From contig NZ_CP073764.1 in the NCBI RefSeq assembly GCF_019343105.1, positions 558,001 to 622,000 on the forward strand: DNA of 64,000 bases, given 5' to 3'. The notes below the pieces were generated by a model that was not told the DNA's origin, ran no database searches, and saw only the letters and a list, made by a program, of their open reading frames with translations. This DNA comes from Methylovirgula sp. HY1. GTDB lineage: Bacteria; Pseudomonadota; Alphaproteobacteria; Rhizobiales; Beijerinckiaceae. This document shows positions 28,831 through 38,582 of the stretch, piece after piece. Position 1 is the first letter of the stretch; each line of letters opens with the position of its first letter. Made by a program: the position numbers and the translations under genes.

Positions 28831-29751
28831 TCACCCGTCGCGCCGCTTCTGATAGATGCAAAGATGCGCATAGGCGGCGGAAAGAAGCGGCGCCTGGACG
28901 CCCGCCTGCCGGCCTCGGGCCAGGAGATCGCCGATGATCTGATCGGCCTCGATCGGATGCCCGTTTAGCAAATCCCGATACATGGAAGACGTCAGCGGCG
29001 AGCCGTGTATCGTCAAAGATGCCGCTGTATCGGCCAGGAGTTTTTCGTTCGGCGCGAAACCCGAGGCCGTCACGATTGCCGCGATTTCGGCAATCAATTG
29101 ACGCGCAAAATCGGCACCGCCGGGAGCCGCTGCGGTCTCGCCGATCGAGCCGCGCATGAGACAGGTGATGCCGCCGAGGCTCGCGAGAAACAGCCATTTC
29201 TCCCACATCTCGCGGATGATCGTCGATGAGACATGCGCGTTGAAACCAGCGCCTTGCATGAAGGCATCGAGCTCATTCATCCGATCGCTTAGGGAGCCGT
29301 CCATCTCGCCGTAGGCGAGCTCCTGGAATTTCGCGAGTTGTATGATGCGACCTTCAGAGTCGATGGTCGTCGCAACTTTGCAGACGCCGCCGATCACGGC
29401 CTTCGCCCCGAAGCGTGCGGCAAGCGCATCCATATGTTTCATGCCGTTGAGTACTGGCAGGATCATCGTCTGCGGGCCAACGGCCGGGCTGAGATCCTCG
29501 AGCGCAGCGTCGAGCGCAAAAGCCTTGACCGTCAGAAGCACGACATCATAGGCGCCTGCGATCTGGTCGGCGGTGACGATCTGCGGGGCCAGTGTCACAT
29601 CGCCATGCGGGCTGACGATCTGCAAGCCATATTCGCGCAAATGCGCGGCACGGGCGGGCCGCACCAGAAAGGTCACATCACGCCCGGCCGCAGCCAGGCG
29701 GCCGCCGAAATAGCCGCCTGTCGCGCCCGCGCCGACCACCAAGAGACGCAT
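28831..29751 (-). CDS. panE: Ketopantoate reductase family (PanE/ApbA)
   Basis: A 306-residue NADPH-dependent reductase. The N-terminal Rossmann motif is GAGATGGYFGG, and the family segments NGMKH, EMWEKWLFLASLGG (catalytic Lys region) and HGSPLTSSMYRDLLNG (substrate-binding Ser region) are present. It reduces 2-dehydropantoate to pantoate in pantothenate synthesis; paralogues of unknown substrate are frequent, so the gene name is by family. The start at 29751 has GGAG about 7 bases upstream. The TetR gene lies 23 bases upstream on the same strand. Confidence 0.85.
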   Translation of the reverse strand: MRLLVVGAGATGGYFGGRLAAAGRDVTFLVRPARAAHLREYGLQIVSPHGDVTLAPQIVTADQIAGAYDVVLLTVKAFALDAALEDLSPAVGPQTMILPVLNGMKHMDALAARFGAKAVIGGVCKVATTIDSEGRIIQLAKFQELAYGEMDGSLSDRMNELDAFMQGAGFNAHVSSTIIREMWEKWLFLASLGGITCLMRGSIGETAAAPGGADFARQLIAEIAAIVTASGFAPNEKLLADTAASLTIHGSPLTSSMYRDLLNGHPIEADQIIGDLLARGRQAGVQAPLLSAAYAHLCIYQKRRDG

Positions 29752-29774
29752 GATTTTCTCCATTTCTTCGCGGG

Positions 29775-30431
29775 TTATCGTGCCGTCACGCGGCAGCCAT
29801 CGAGAAAGATTTTCGCGCAAGAGCGCGCATGTTCGGCGATTTCGTCGGCTGACGGGGCCGGGCGTTGGCCAAGCATGGCCGCGCGTTGCAGGTCCATGAT
29901 CATCATGCCGCGCAACATGCCGGTCGCAGCCTCGAGGTCGCTGAGCGCGATGAGTCCCAGTGCGCATTGGCGGCCGAGCCAGTTCTTGATCGCGGCGCTG
30001 ACTTGAACGATCGCGGTTTCGTAAAAGGCGCTCGCGAGTTCGGGAAAACGGTCGCATTCGCCGATCACCAGGCGATTGAGCGCGATCGTCTCTGCGCTCA
30101 GCGTCAAAGTGCCGAGGGCGATCAGAATGCGTTGCAATCCGCTCGTCAATTCGAGGCCGCTGAGTGTCCCATCATCGACCTCCAGCATGAACCGGCCGAT
30201 GCGCGCCGCGACGACGGTGGTGAAGAGCTCGGCTTTGGTGGGAATGAGCCGGTAAAGCGTTTTGGTCGAAATGCCGGCCCGCTGGGCAACCGTGCCCATG
30301 CAGGTCGCAGCGTAGCCGTTGGCCTGAAACTCTTCCGCCGCTGCTTCCACGAGAAGATCCCGGGTCTCCTCATCGGAGCGGATCTGTGGCCGTCCGCGCG
30401 GCCGCCGGGCCGCATTTTCATTTTGTCGCAT
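29775..30431 (-). CDS. TetR/AcrR-family repressor of the efflux operon
   Basis: A 218-residue regulator with the N-terminal HTH (GYAATCMGTVAQRAGISTKT, then LYRLIPTK) and an AcrR-like C-terminal domain with TetR_C helices. It is divergent from an HlyD/EmrB efflux pair and likely represses it and itself through the palindromes at 30439-30507. An N-terminal Arg/Pro-rich tail (RRPRGRPQI) may contact the minor groove. Confidence 0.9.
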   Translation of the reverse strand: MRQNENAARRPRGRPQIRSDEETRDLLVEAAAEEFQANGYAATCMGTVAQRAGISTKTLYRLIPTKAELFTTVVAARIGRFMLEVDDGTLSGLELTSGLQRILIALGTLTLSAETIALNRLVIGECDRFPELASAFYETAIVQVSAAIKNWLGRQCALGLIALSDLEAATGMLRGMMIMDLQRAAMLGQRPAPSADEIAEHARSCAKIFLDGCRVTAR

Positions 30432-30438
30432 AACTATT

Positions 30439-30507
30439 TTCCAAATAAGGTTGACACCGATCCGCCGGTGTCTATTTTAGAAAATCATAGATTTCCTTAT
30501 TTTGGAA
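30439..30507 (+). promoter_or_regulatory. Promoter with nested palindromic TetR operator
   Basis: An outer inverted repeat, TTCCAAATAAGG (30439-30450) and CCTTATTTTGGAA (30495-30507), encloses an inner perfect one, GACACCG (30453-30459) and CGGTGTC (30466-30472). TTGACA (30451-30456) followed after 16 bases by TATTTT (30473-30478) forms a sigma-70-like promoter for the efflux operon that overlaps the inner palindrome, so binding there should block it. Confidence 0.65.
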
Positions 30508-30547
30508 GGCCCTTTTTGGGGCCAGCCGGAGAAGATGGACAGGGCTC

Positions 30548-31759
30548 ATGTCGAAACATACGGTCGCGCTGGAGATCGAGCGGCGGGTGCCGGCAGCGGA
30601 GTTTATGCCTGAGCAGCGGACGGAGGCGGAGGGCGCGCATGCGCAAGGCCCGTTAGAACCTGCTGGCGATCAAGTGCCACCTGTGAAAAAGAACCGCCTG
30701 CGGCGCGTCCTCCTCGCCGCGGTCGGCGTCCTTGCACTTGCCGGCGTCGCCGATTTTGGCTGGAACTATTGGACCGTCGGGCGTTTCGATGTTTCGACGG
30801 ACGATGCCTATGTTCAGGCGGACAGCAGCACTATTGCGCCGAAAGTATCGGGCTATATCGCCGCCGTGCTGGTGCGCGACAATGAGCGGGTCAAGGCCGG
30901 GCAGGTGCTGGCGAAGATCGACGACCGCGATTTGAAGACAGCGCTCGATCAGGCCACGGCAAGTGTCGCTGCGGCGACAGCCACGGTGGCGAGCAAAAAG
31001 GCCGCGCTCGATACCCAACAATCCATTATCGCCGCCGCGCGGGCGACGGTTGCGGTCGATCAGGCGAAGCTGAGTTTCGCTCAGGATGAAAACCAGCGTT
31101 ATGCGCGGCTTGCCGCGACCGGCTTCGGCAGTCTCCAGAACGCGCAAAATGCAGCCTCCGGGATCGCAGCCGCGCGCGCCAGCGTCGCCCGTGACGAAGC
31201 TTCGCTGACGACAGCCGTGAAGCAGCTAACCGCCTTGAAAGCCGATATCGCGGGCGCGCAGGCGACATTGATGCGCGACTTCGCGCTGCAGCGGCAGGCA
31301 CAACTCAATCTTTCCTATGCGACGATCGTTTCACCCATCGCCGGCGTGGTGGGCAATCGGACGTTCCGCATCGGTCAATACGTGCAGGCCGGCACGCAGC
31401 TAATGGCCATCGTGCCGCTCGCCGCCACCTATATCGTTGCCAATTATAAAGAGACGCAGCTCACCGACGTCCACGCCGGGCAAAAGGTCGATATTGCCGT
31501 CGATATGTTTCCGGGCGTGACCATTCACGGCCATGTCGACAGTATCGCACCGGCGAGCGGACAAACATTTGCGCTGCTGCCACCCGACAATGCGACTGGC
31601 AATTTCACCAAGATCGTGCAGCGGATTCCCGTCAAGATCATTTTTGATCGCGACAATCCGCTCGCCGATGAATTGCGTCCCGGCATGTCGGTTTCGCCGA
31701 CGATCGAAACCAAAAGCGTGCATCGCCTTGCGGCCGCTGCACCGGCGCATGCCGGCTAG
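30548..31759 (+). CDS. HlyD/EmrA-type membrane fusion protein
   Basis: A 403-residue periplasmic adaptor for multidrug efflux. A cytoplasmic head is followed by one transmembrane span (about residues 57-77), the lipoyl/barrel-sandwich start (DDAYVQADSSTIAPKVSGYI), a long alpha-helical hairpin (about 130-250) and the beta-barrel (SYATIVSPIAGVVGNRTFRI). It pairs with the 14-span MFS pump gene that starts 34 bases later. Confidence 0.9.
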   Translation: MSKHTVALEIERRVPAAEFMPEQRTEAEGAHAQGPLEPAGDQVPPVKKNRLRRVLLAAVGVLALAGVADFGWNYWTVGRFDVSTDDAYVQADSSTIAPKVSGYIAAVLVRDNERVKAGQVLAKIDDRDLKTALDQATASVAAATATVASKKAALDTQQSIIAAARATVAVDQAKLSFAQDENQRYARLAATGFGSLQNAQNAASGIAAARASVARDEASLTTAVKQLTALKADIAGAQATLMRDFALQRQAQLNLSYATIVSPIAGVVGNRTFRIGQYVQAGTQLMAIVPLAATYIVANYKETQLTDVHAGQKVDIAVDMFPGVTIHGHVDSIAPASGQTFALLPPDNATGNFTKIVQRIPVKIIFDRDNPLADELRPGMSVSPTIETKSVHRLAAAAPAHAG

Positions 31760-31793
31760 AATTTTCATCATCGAGCCGGAGGAAAAAGCGATC

Positions 31794-33410
31794 ATGTCGA
31801 GCATCATCAAAGCCCCGGCAACCGGACCCATGCGCATCGACAGTATCTCTACGCAGACTGCGGACAAAGCCAGTCTGGTCACATGGATCGCCGTGCTGGC
31901 CGGCATGATCGGCGCCTTCATGGCGATCCTGAACATTCAGATTACCAATGCGTCGCTGCTCGACATTGAAGGCGGCATCGGCACCGGCATCGATAATGGC
32001 GCCTGGATCTCGACCTCCTATCTCATCGGCGAGATCGTGGTGATTCCGCTCACCAGCTATTTGAGCCGCGTTTTTTCGTTCCGCACCTATATTATCGCCA
32101 GCACTTTTTTGTTCGCATTGTTCTCGATGGCCTGCGCCTTTGCGCATGATCTCGGCTCGATGATCGCGATGCGTGGCCTGCAGGGATTTGCGGGTGGCGT
32201 CTTGATCCCTATGGCCTTCACAATGGTCGTCACCAAGCTGCCCAAGCCGCAGCAGCCGATCGGTCTCGCCATGTTCGCGCTCGCGGTCACTTTCGCGCCG
32301 GCGATCGGCCCGACCATCGGCGGCTATCTCACCGAAAACTATGGTTGGCAGACGATCTTCTTCATCAATACGGCGCCGAGCCTGGTGATGATCGGCGCGC
32401 TGTGGTTCACGCTCGATCGCGAGCCGATGCAGCTCGGTCTCTTGAAAGAAGGCGATTGGGCGGGGATCGTCAGCATGACCATCGGCCTTTCGGCTTTGCA
32501 AACTTTGCTCGAAGAAGGCAACAAGGACGATTGGTTCGGCTCGATGTTCATCATTCGCCTCGCCGTCATTGCCGCAGTGGCGCTGACGGCCTTCATCTGG
32601 GTCGAATTGACGGTCGCAAAGCCGCTGGTCGATCTGCGGCTGTTGCGCAATCGCAATTTCGCCATCGGCACCGTCGCCAACGCTTTGGTCGGCTTCGCGC
32701 TGTTCGGCACGGTCTATGTGTTGCCGCAATATCTCGGCCAGGTGCAAGGTTACAATGCCGAGCAAATTGGCGTCGTGCTCGCCTGGACCGGACTGCCGCA
32801 GCTGCTTTTGATCCCCTTCGTTCCCCGGCTTATGAAGCTCCTGGACATCCGCTATATCGGCGTCGCCGGTATTGCACTGTTTGCGGCAAGCTGCTTCATG
32901 AATACGCGAATGTCGCTCGGCTATTCCGGCGATCAGTTCTTTTTGCCCGATATTGTCCGCGCGATCGGGCAGGCGATGATCCTAACGCCACTCACCGCGA
33001 TTGCGACGGCTGAGATCGCACCGAAGGACGCCGCCAATGCGTCGGGCCTCTTCAATATGTTGCGCAATCTCGCCGGCGCCATCGGCACCGCGTCGCTCGC
33101 GACCATCATCACCAAGCGCGAGCAGTTTCATTCCAATATCATTGGTCAGTCGGTGACGCTCTACCGTGCCGAGGTCCGCCAAAGGATCAGCGAGATGACC
33201 GGCTATTTCCTCTCGCACGGCATCTCCGATCGTGCCTTTGCTCATCACGAGGCGCTGGTGCAAATCGGCCAGCTCGTCAAGCGCGAAGCGCTCGTCATGG
33301 GTTTCAGCGACACGTTTGCCGTCATCGGCATCATGCTGGCAATTGCCGCGGTCTCCCTACTTTTTGCCCGGAAGGGGCGTGTCAAAGCAGGGGTCGCTGC
33401 CGCGCATTAA
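31794..33410 (+). CDS. EmrB/QacA-type multidrug MFS transporter (DHA2)
   Basis: A 538-residue proton antiporter with about fourteen spans. It carries the family motifs LNIQITNASLLDIEG, GAWISTSYLIGEIVVIP (motif D1-like) and GLQGFAGGVLIPMAF, then FAPAIGPTIGGYL (motif C). ATG 31794 follows GGAGG by 11 bases; the open frame reaches back into the adaptor gene but is a shadow there. The cluster is controlled by the divergent TetR. Confidence 0.92.
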   Translation: MSSIIKAPATGPMRIDSISTQTADKASLVTWIAVLAGMIGAFMAILNIQITNASLLDIEGGIGTGIDNGAWISTSYLIGEIVVIPLTSYLSRVFSFRTYIIASTFLFALFSMACAFAHDLGSMIAMRGLQGFAGGVLIPMAFTMVVTKLPKPQQPIGLAMFALAVTFAPAIGPTIGGYLTENYGWQTIFFINTAPSLVMIGALWFTLDREPMQLGLLKEGDWAGIVSMTIGLSALQTLLEEGNKDDWFGSMFIIRLAVIAAVALTAFIWVELTVAKPLVDLRLLRNRNFAIGTVANALVGFALFGTVYVLPQYLGQVQGYNAEQIGVVLAWTGLPQLLLIPFVPRLMKLLDIRYIGVAGIALFAASCFMNTRMSLGYSGDQFFLPDIVRAIGQAMILTPLTAIATAEIAPKDAANASGLFNMLRNLAGAIGTASLATIITKREQFHSNIIGQSVTLYRAEVRQRISEMTGYFLSHGISDRAFAHHEALVQIGQLVKREALVMGFSDTFAVIGIMLAIAAVSLLFARKGRVKAGVAAAH

Positions 33411-33843
33411 ACCGTCCCTATGGTCATCTTTCATGTGACGCGGCTTTGCCGTCGGTGATCGCGGCGCGACCGGAGTTGGCGCCGTGTTGGGTCAACCGGC
33501 TCGCGGCGAAGATGGTTATGCCCCGAACGAGAGGCAGATCGTCGAGTTTCACGGCCAGCATCGAAGGCGCTCAAGTCCGTCTACGCGGCAAGGCCAGCGC
33601 GCCAGACCGCAGTGCAGCATATCGACTTTGCATTGTGCGCCGCACAAATACTCATCGCCGACATGTAAGCCTTGCATGGGCATTGCCGCACCCGCGTGAG
33701 ACTATCCCATCGACTCATTGACGTTGGCGCGCGATAGGCTAATTTCGGCGCGCTGGGATCACGTGCTAATGAATGCCAGCGCAATCGCGACACCAGGGTG
33801 GCTGGGTTTTGCGGTCGCTACAAACAGGATCCAGGGGGAGCTC
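33411..33843. other. Gene-free stretch before the second Liv operon
   Basis: About 430 bases with only short unsupported frames. It must carry the promoter of the operon at 33844-38516. The ribosome site GGGGGAG (33833-33840) precedes ATG 33844. No operator was recognised. Confidence 0.4.
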
Positions 33844-35106
33844 ATGTCAGGGGACATCATCAACCGTTCGGTCGGACGGCGCAGAGTGCTGCAGGGCGGC
33901 CTCGCGATCGGCGCGATGCAGGTGACGAGCCCATTTGTGGTCAAGGCGCTCGGCGAACAGCCGATCAAGATCGGCCTCGACAACACATTCACCGGCACTT
34001 ATGCCGAACTCGGCAAGAATGAGCAGATCGGGTGCCAGCTCGCGGTCGATGAGATCAACAAGAAAGGCGGCATTCTCGGTCGTCAGGTCGTGCTCCTGTC
34101 CGAGGATTCGACCAGCACGAATACCGGCACGGCCGTTCAAAAAGCCCATAAGCTGATCGAGCGCGACCGCGTCAACTTCGTGCTCGGCAACGTCAATTCG
34201 GCAATGGCTCTGGCGATCGGCGAAGTCACGGCCCAGGCGGGCGTTCTGAACATCGTGACCGGCGGCCATACCGATGCGGTGACCGGCTCGCAATGCCACT
34301 GGAATGTTTTTCGCGTCTGCAACACCACGCGCATGGAAACGAATTCGGTCTCCAAACTGCTGTTCAACAAGTTCGGTAAGAGATGGTACTTCATCACACC
34401 GGACTATGCCTTTGGCCACACGCTCCAAGAGGGCTTTGAGGCCAGCCTCAAGAAGTTCGGCGGTACCGAGGTCGGCGCGTCTTTGACCCCACTCGGCACG
34501 ACGGATTTCTCTTCCTATTTGATCAAGGCGCAGGCCGCCAATCCCGACGTGATCATCTTCCTCCATGCCGGCCAGGACATGATCAATGCACTCAAGCAAG
34601 CGGTGCAGTTCGGCCTGAATAAAAAGGCCCATATCGCCGGCGCTCAGCAGGAGCTGGAAGTCCTCGAAGGTCTGCCGCCGAATGCGCGCATTGGCACTTG
34701 GGTGTTCGAATGGTATTGGAACCAGCCGAATGTTCCGCATGTGAAGGAATTCGTTGCCGCGATCCGTAAGATAAATGGCGGCAAAGTGCCCACCGCCCGG
34801 CATTGGTTCGGCTATGCCGCGACCTGGACCTGCGCGCTGATCGCCAATGAAAAGAAGTCGCTGGATGCGCGGGTGCTCGCCAAGGGGCTGGAGGGTTTCA
34901 CTTTGCCGCCGGAAGTGGCTTTGATGCCCGACAAAGTGTTCTACCGGGCAGGCGACCACCAGCTGATGCCCGATCTTTACGTTGGACACGCGGTGGAGCA
35001 CGGCTCGGTTCCAGAAGATCTCTTCCATGTCGACCAGATCGTTAAAGGCATCGACGTGGCACTCCCGGTCGCGGAGACGGGCTGTCACATCAAATGGCCT
35101 GCCTGA
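33844..35106 (+). CDS. Periplasmic substrate-binding protein of the second Liv operon
   Basis: A 420-residue type I binding protein. It has a twin-arginine-like leader (GRRRVLQGGLAIGAMQV) and family segments IGLDNTFTGTYAELGKNEQI, WYFITPDYAFGHT and PLGTTDFSSYLIKAQ. ATG 33844 is chosen because it has a strong ribosome site and gives a normal leader; the frame is open further upstream. First gene of a complete operon with LivH, LivM, LivG and LivF. The ligand is unknown. Confidence 0.88.
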   Translation: MSGDIINRSVGRRRVLQGGLAIGAMQVTSPFVVKALGEQPIKIGLDNTFTGTYAELGKNEQIGCQLAVDEINKKGGILGRQVVLLSEDSTSTNTGTAVQKAHKLIERDRVNFVLGNVNSAMALAIGEVTAQAGVLNIVTGGHTDAVTGSQCHWNVFRVCNTTRMETNSVSKLLFNKFGKRWYFITPDYAFGHTLQEGFEASLKKFGGTEVGASLTPLGTTDFSSYLIKAQAANPDVIIFLHAGQDMINALKQAVQFGLNKKAHIAGAQQELEVLEGLPPNARIGTWVFEWYWNQPNVPHVKEFVAAIRKINGGKVPTARHWFGYAATWTCALIANEKKSLDARVLAKGLEGFTLPPEVALMPDKVFYRAGDHQLMPDLYVGHAVEHGSVPEDLFHVDQIVKGIDVALPVAETGCHIKWPA

Positions 35107-35231
35107 GACAGCGGGATAGGAGTTGCGCGCCGCTGCAAGGTGGCGCTTGGCTGTTCCGCCTCACCAAGACATGACACAGTAATAAGCCACGCGCGGTTGA
35201 AGCCGCGCGGGCGATAGAGAAGTTTGAAGGC

Positions 35232-36098
35232 ATGACGCAACTCATTCTCTACAACGTGTTCAATGGGCTGATTATCGGCGCGTTCTACGCGCTCATGGCA
35301 CTCGGCCTGTCGCTTATCCTCAATCTCTCCGGCGTGATCAATTTCGCGCATGGCGGCTTCCTCGCCATCGGCGGCTATCTCGCCTTCACGCTGATGCCTT
35401 TCGTCGGCTTTTGGGGCGCGCTATTGATCGCGCCTATTCTCACCGCGTTCATCGGCATCATCATCGAGCGATGGCTCATCCGACCGTTGTATGGCCGCGA
35501 TCCACTCTATAGCCTGTTGCTGACATTCGGTCTGGCCTTCATGATCGAGGACGGTACGCGATTCATCTGGGGGCCGAGCACTCTGCCTTTTGCGATTCCA
35601 GACTGGCTGTCGAGCCCGCTGAGCAACCAGTTTTTCTTCCTGACCGGCTATCGTCTGTTCATGGTCGTATTGGTTACGCTGACGGTGGTCGTGTTGTTCG
35701 TGGTTTTGAATAAGACGCGTCTCGGCATGCGTATCCGGGCCGGCACGCTCGATCTGGAAACCGTATCCGTGCTCGGCGTGAATGTCAGAATCCTACGCAG
35801 CCTGAATTTTGGGCTGGGCATCTATATGGCCGGGCTCGCGGGTGTTCTGGCCGCTGGAATGCTCGGGTTGCAGCCGACGATCGGCAGCGAGCTCATCATG
35901 CCGAGCTTCGTCGCCATTATCGTCGGTGGCCTTGGAAGTCTGCCGGGCACGTTAGTCGGCGGCCTGTTGATCGGTGTCGCTTCTGGGCTCACCAGCACGT
36001 TCATGCCTTCGGCGAGTGAAGCGGTGATTTATGTCATGATGGGGCTTGTTCTTCTGGTGCGCCCACGCGGGCTTTTCGGTGAAGAAGGACGCTTTTGA
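35232..36098 (+). CDS. livH: LivH-like permease
   Basis: A 288-residue inner-membrane permease with NGLIIGAFYALMALGLSLIL, GVINFAHGGFLAIGGYLAF and AIIVGGLGSLPGTLVGG. The 125-base gap from the binding-protein gene is the largest in the operon and may hold a processing or attenuation site. It overlaps the next gene as TGATG. Confidence 0.9.
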   Translation: MTQLILYNVFNGLIIGAFYALMALGLSLILNLSGVINFAHGGFLAIGGYLAFTLMPFVGFWGALLIAPILTAFIGIIIERWLIRPLYGRDPLYSLLLTFGLAFMIEDGTRFIWGPSTLPFAIPDWLSSPLSNQFFFLTGYRLFMVVLVTLTVVVLFVVLNKTRLGMRIRAGTLDLETVSVLGVNVRILRSLNFGLGIYMAGLAGVLAAGMLGLQPTIGSELIMPSFVAIIVGGLGSLPGTLVGGLLIGVASGLTSTFMPSASEAVIYVMMGLVLLVRPRGLFGEEGRF

Positions 36099-37051
36099 TG
36101 GACCAGCGGTACCAAAAATACGCCGCCAATGCCCTAATCTGGTTGTTGCTGCTGACCATGCCATTCTGGATGAATGCGATTGGCGGCTATACTCAGCTCG
36201 GCACGCGGGTGCTGGTCATGGCGCTTGCCGCCACCGCCCTGAACTTTTTGCTCGGTTACACCGGCGTTCTGTCATTGGGCCATGCCGCCTATTTCGGGAT
36301 CGGCGTCTATGGTGCGGGACTGACGATCAAATATCTGATTCCGAGCACGCTCGTCGGCATGGGCGTCGGCATTTTGGCGGCGATCGCGGCCGCGGCAGTT
36401 ATCGGATTGCTGATCGTTCACCTGCGCGGAATTTATTTTGCGATGGTGACCATTGCTTTCGGTCAGGTGTTTTATTTCATCGCTTACCGATGGAACGATG
36501 TCACCGGCGGCGACGACGGTCTCTCGGGTTGGAAGCGGTTGCCGGTCGATCTCGGCTTCGCTAAGATCGATATTCTCCACAATCAGTTGGCGTTCTATTA
36601 TTTCGTTCTCTTCTTCTTTGGCGTGGCCGTTGCGGTTATGGCGGGGCTATTGCGCTCGCCATTCGGCCGCACGCTTTTGGCCATCCGCGAGAACGAGCGC
36701 CGTGCCCGCTTTCTCGGTATTCCGGTCGACCGTCACATCTGGTTTTCCTGGCTCGTTTCCTGCGCGTTCGTCGGCCTTGCTGGAACGCTTTACGCACTGC
36801 TCAACAATTTCGCCGATCCGCATGATCTGCGCTGGGATCAATCGGGTGATTTCGTCATCATGGCTGTGCTCGGCGGCATGCGATCGTTCTGGGGACCGCT
36901 TATCGGTGCTGCGATCTTCGTCGTCCTGCAGGATTATGTTTCCAGCCTCACCCAGAATTGGATGTCGTTCATCGGATTATTTTTCGTGCTCGTCGTCCTT
37001 TTCTTCCCGCGCGGCGTGCTCGGGATCTTGCGTCGGAAGGCTGCCCAATGA
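36098..37051 (+). CDS. livM: LivM-like permease
   Basis: A 317-residue permease from ATG 36098 (TGATG overlap with the LivH-like gene). It has YTGVLSLGHAAYFGIGVYGA and the cytoplasmic loop RRARFLGIPVDRH. Its stop overlaps the start of the LivG-like gene (ATGA). An in-frame TTG one codon earlier is less likely. Confidence 0.9.
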   Translation: MDQRYQKYAANALIWLLLLTMPFWMNAIGGYTQLGTRVLVMALAATALNFLLGYTGVLSLGHAAYFGIGVYGAGLTIKYLIPSTLVGMGVGILAAIAAAAVIGLLIVHLRGIYFAMVTIAFGQVFYFIAYRWNDVTGGDDGLSGWKRLPVDLGFAKIDILHNQLAFYYFVLFFFGVAVAVMAGLLRSPFGRTLLAIRENERRARFLGIPVDRHIWFSWLVSCAFVGLAGTLYALLNNFADPHDLRWDQSGDFVIMAVLGGMRSFWGPLIGAAIFVVLQDYVSSLTQNWMSFIGLFFVLVVLFFPRGVLGILRRKAAQ

Positions 37052-37800
37052 GCCTGCTCCGTGTTGAAAACGTCTCGAAGCGTTTTGGCAGTTTGGTCGC
37101 GGTCAGTGAAGTATCCCTAACGGTCGAGCCCGGCGAATTGCGGGCTGTGATTGGACCCAATGGGGCTGGCAAGACCACTTTCTTCAATCTTATAAGTGGA
37201 TTTTTGACGCCGACGTCGGGCCGCATCATCTTCGACGGGGCGGAAGTCACGCATCTTCCGCCGGCGCGACGTGTCTGGCGCGGCATGGCGCGTACTTTTC
37301 AAATCACCGAAATCTTTCCCGAGCTGCCGGTTTTCGAAAACCTGCAGATTGCGGTCGAGGTGGCTGCGGGCTTGCGTCTGCGCATTTGGACGTCTCGGGC
37401 GGAGAAGAATGCGGTGCGGCAACGTACGGAGGAACTGCTCGAGATGAGTGGCTTGAGCAGCAAGGGCAATCGGCTGGTGGGCGAACTCAGCCACGGCGAC
37501 CAGCGCACCACCGAAATCATGATGGCGCTTGCCCTGAAGCCGCGCCTGCTCCTCTTGGATGAGCCGACAGCGGGTATGGGCGATCAAGAGACTTATGACA
37601 TCACCCAGCTCATCAAAAAGCTGCACAAGAGTGAGAAGCTTTCGATGGTGCTCATCGAACACGACATGCGCGTCATCCTCCATCTTGCCGATCGGATCAT
37701 GGTTCTCGCGGAGGGAAATGTGCTGGCCGAGGGAACGCCTAAGGAAGTCACCGCCAACGAGGCCGTGCAGACGGCTTACCTCGGAACTGCAGCAGCATGA
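37048..37800 (+). CDS. livG: LivG-like ABC ATPase
   Basis: A 250-residue ATPase. Walker A is GPNGAGKTT, the signature-like segment is ELSHGDQRTTEI (LSHGD replaces the usual LSGGQ, as is common in LivG-type proteins), Walker B is LLLLDEPTAGM, and the H-loop is EHDM. ATGA overlaps on both sides show tight coupling. Confidence 0.9.
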   Translation: MSLLRVENVSKRFGSLVAVSEVSLTVEPGELRAVIGPNGAGKTTFFNLISGFLTPTSGRIIFDGAEVTHLPPARRVWRGMARTFQITEIFPELPVFENLQIAVEVAAGLRLRIWTSRAEKNAVRQRTEELLEMSGLSSKGNRLVGELSHGDQRTTEIMMALALKPRLLLLDEPTAGMGDQETYDITQLIKKLHKSEKLSMVLIEHDMRVILHLADRIMVLAEGNVLAEGTPKEVTANEAVQTAYLGTAAA

Positions 37801-38516
37801 GCGATCCCGTGATCGAGGCAGAAGGCCTCCACACTTATTACGGCAAGAGCCATATTCTTCAAGGCGTGAGTCTTGAAGTCCGCGAAGGTGAGATCGTCAC
37901 TCTTTTGGGCCGCAATGGTGCCGGTAAGACCACGACCCTGCGAAGCCTGGTGGGATTGACGCCAGCACGGCAGGGCACGATCCGCACGTTCGGCAATGTC
38001 ACGACGAATTGGCCACCGTATCGGATCGCTCGGATCGGGGTTGGCTATGTGCCGGAAGGCCGGCGCATCTTTCCAAGCCTCACAGTCGAAGAAAATCTGA
38101 AGGTTCCGATCGATCGTCCGGGGCCCTGGGACATTGCACGCGTCTACAAGCTCTTCCCGCGGCTGGCCGAACGCAAATTCAATAAGGGCCGGCAATTGTC
38201 GGGCGGCGAGCAGGAGATGCTGGCGATCGCCCGTGCGCTTCTCTTGAACCCGAAAGTGCTGCTGCTGGATGAACCCTCGCAAGGGCTTGCGCCTTTGATC
38301 GTGGAAGAAGTCTTTAGGGTCGTGGTTGCCGCCCGCAAAGAGGGGATCTCGGTTCTGCTCGTCGAACAGAACGTGCGGGCCGCCGTCGCGATTGCCGATC
38401 GGGCCTATGTCCTGGATGAGGGACACGTCGTCTATTCGGGTCTCGCCAGCGAATTCATCAAGGACGAGGAACGCGTCCGCTCGCTTGCCGGCGTCAGCAG
38501 CGAGAGCTGGGCTTGA
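37797..38516 (+). CDS. livF: LivF-like ABC ATPase
   Basis: A 239-residue ATPase with Walker A GRNGAGKTT, signature LSGGEQEMLAIA, Walker B VLLLDEPSQGL and VEQN. Last gene of the operon; no clear terminator hairpin follows, and the converging bicupin gene begins 66 bases later. Confidence 0.9.
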   Translation: MSDPVIEAEGLHTYYGKSHILQGVSLEVREGEIVTLLGRNGAGKTTTLRSLVGLTPARQGTIRTFGNVTTNWPPYRIARIGVGYVPEGRRIFPSLTVEENLKVPIDRPGPWDIARVYKLFPRLAERKFNKGRQLSGGEQEMLAIARALLLNPKVLLLDEPSQGLAPLIVEEVFRVVVAARKEGISVLLVEQNVRAAVAIADRAYVLDEGHVVYSGLASEFIKDEERVRSLAGVSSESWA

Positions 38517-38582
38517 TCATCATGCCGGTTGGCGCCGGTGCACGCGCCGGTAAGGCACATGCCTCGGCGCCAGGCCTTATGT

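Noticed and set aside
31638-32765. 375-codon open frame on the minus strand
   Set aside because: It is a shadow of the EmrB-type pump and HlyD end, with no ribosome site or recognisable fold.
33847-35088. 413-codon open frame on the minus strand
   Set aside because: It is antisense to the second binding-protein gene; the sense strand has clear family motifs.
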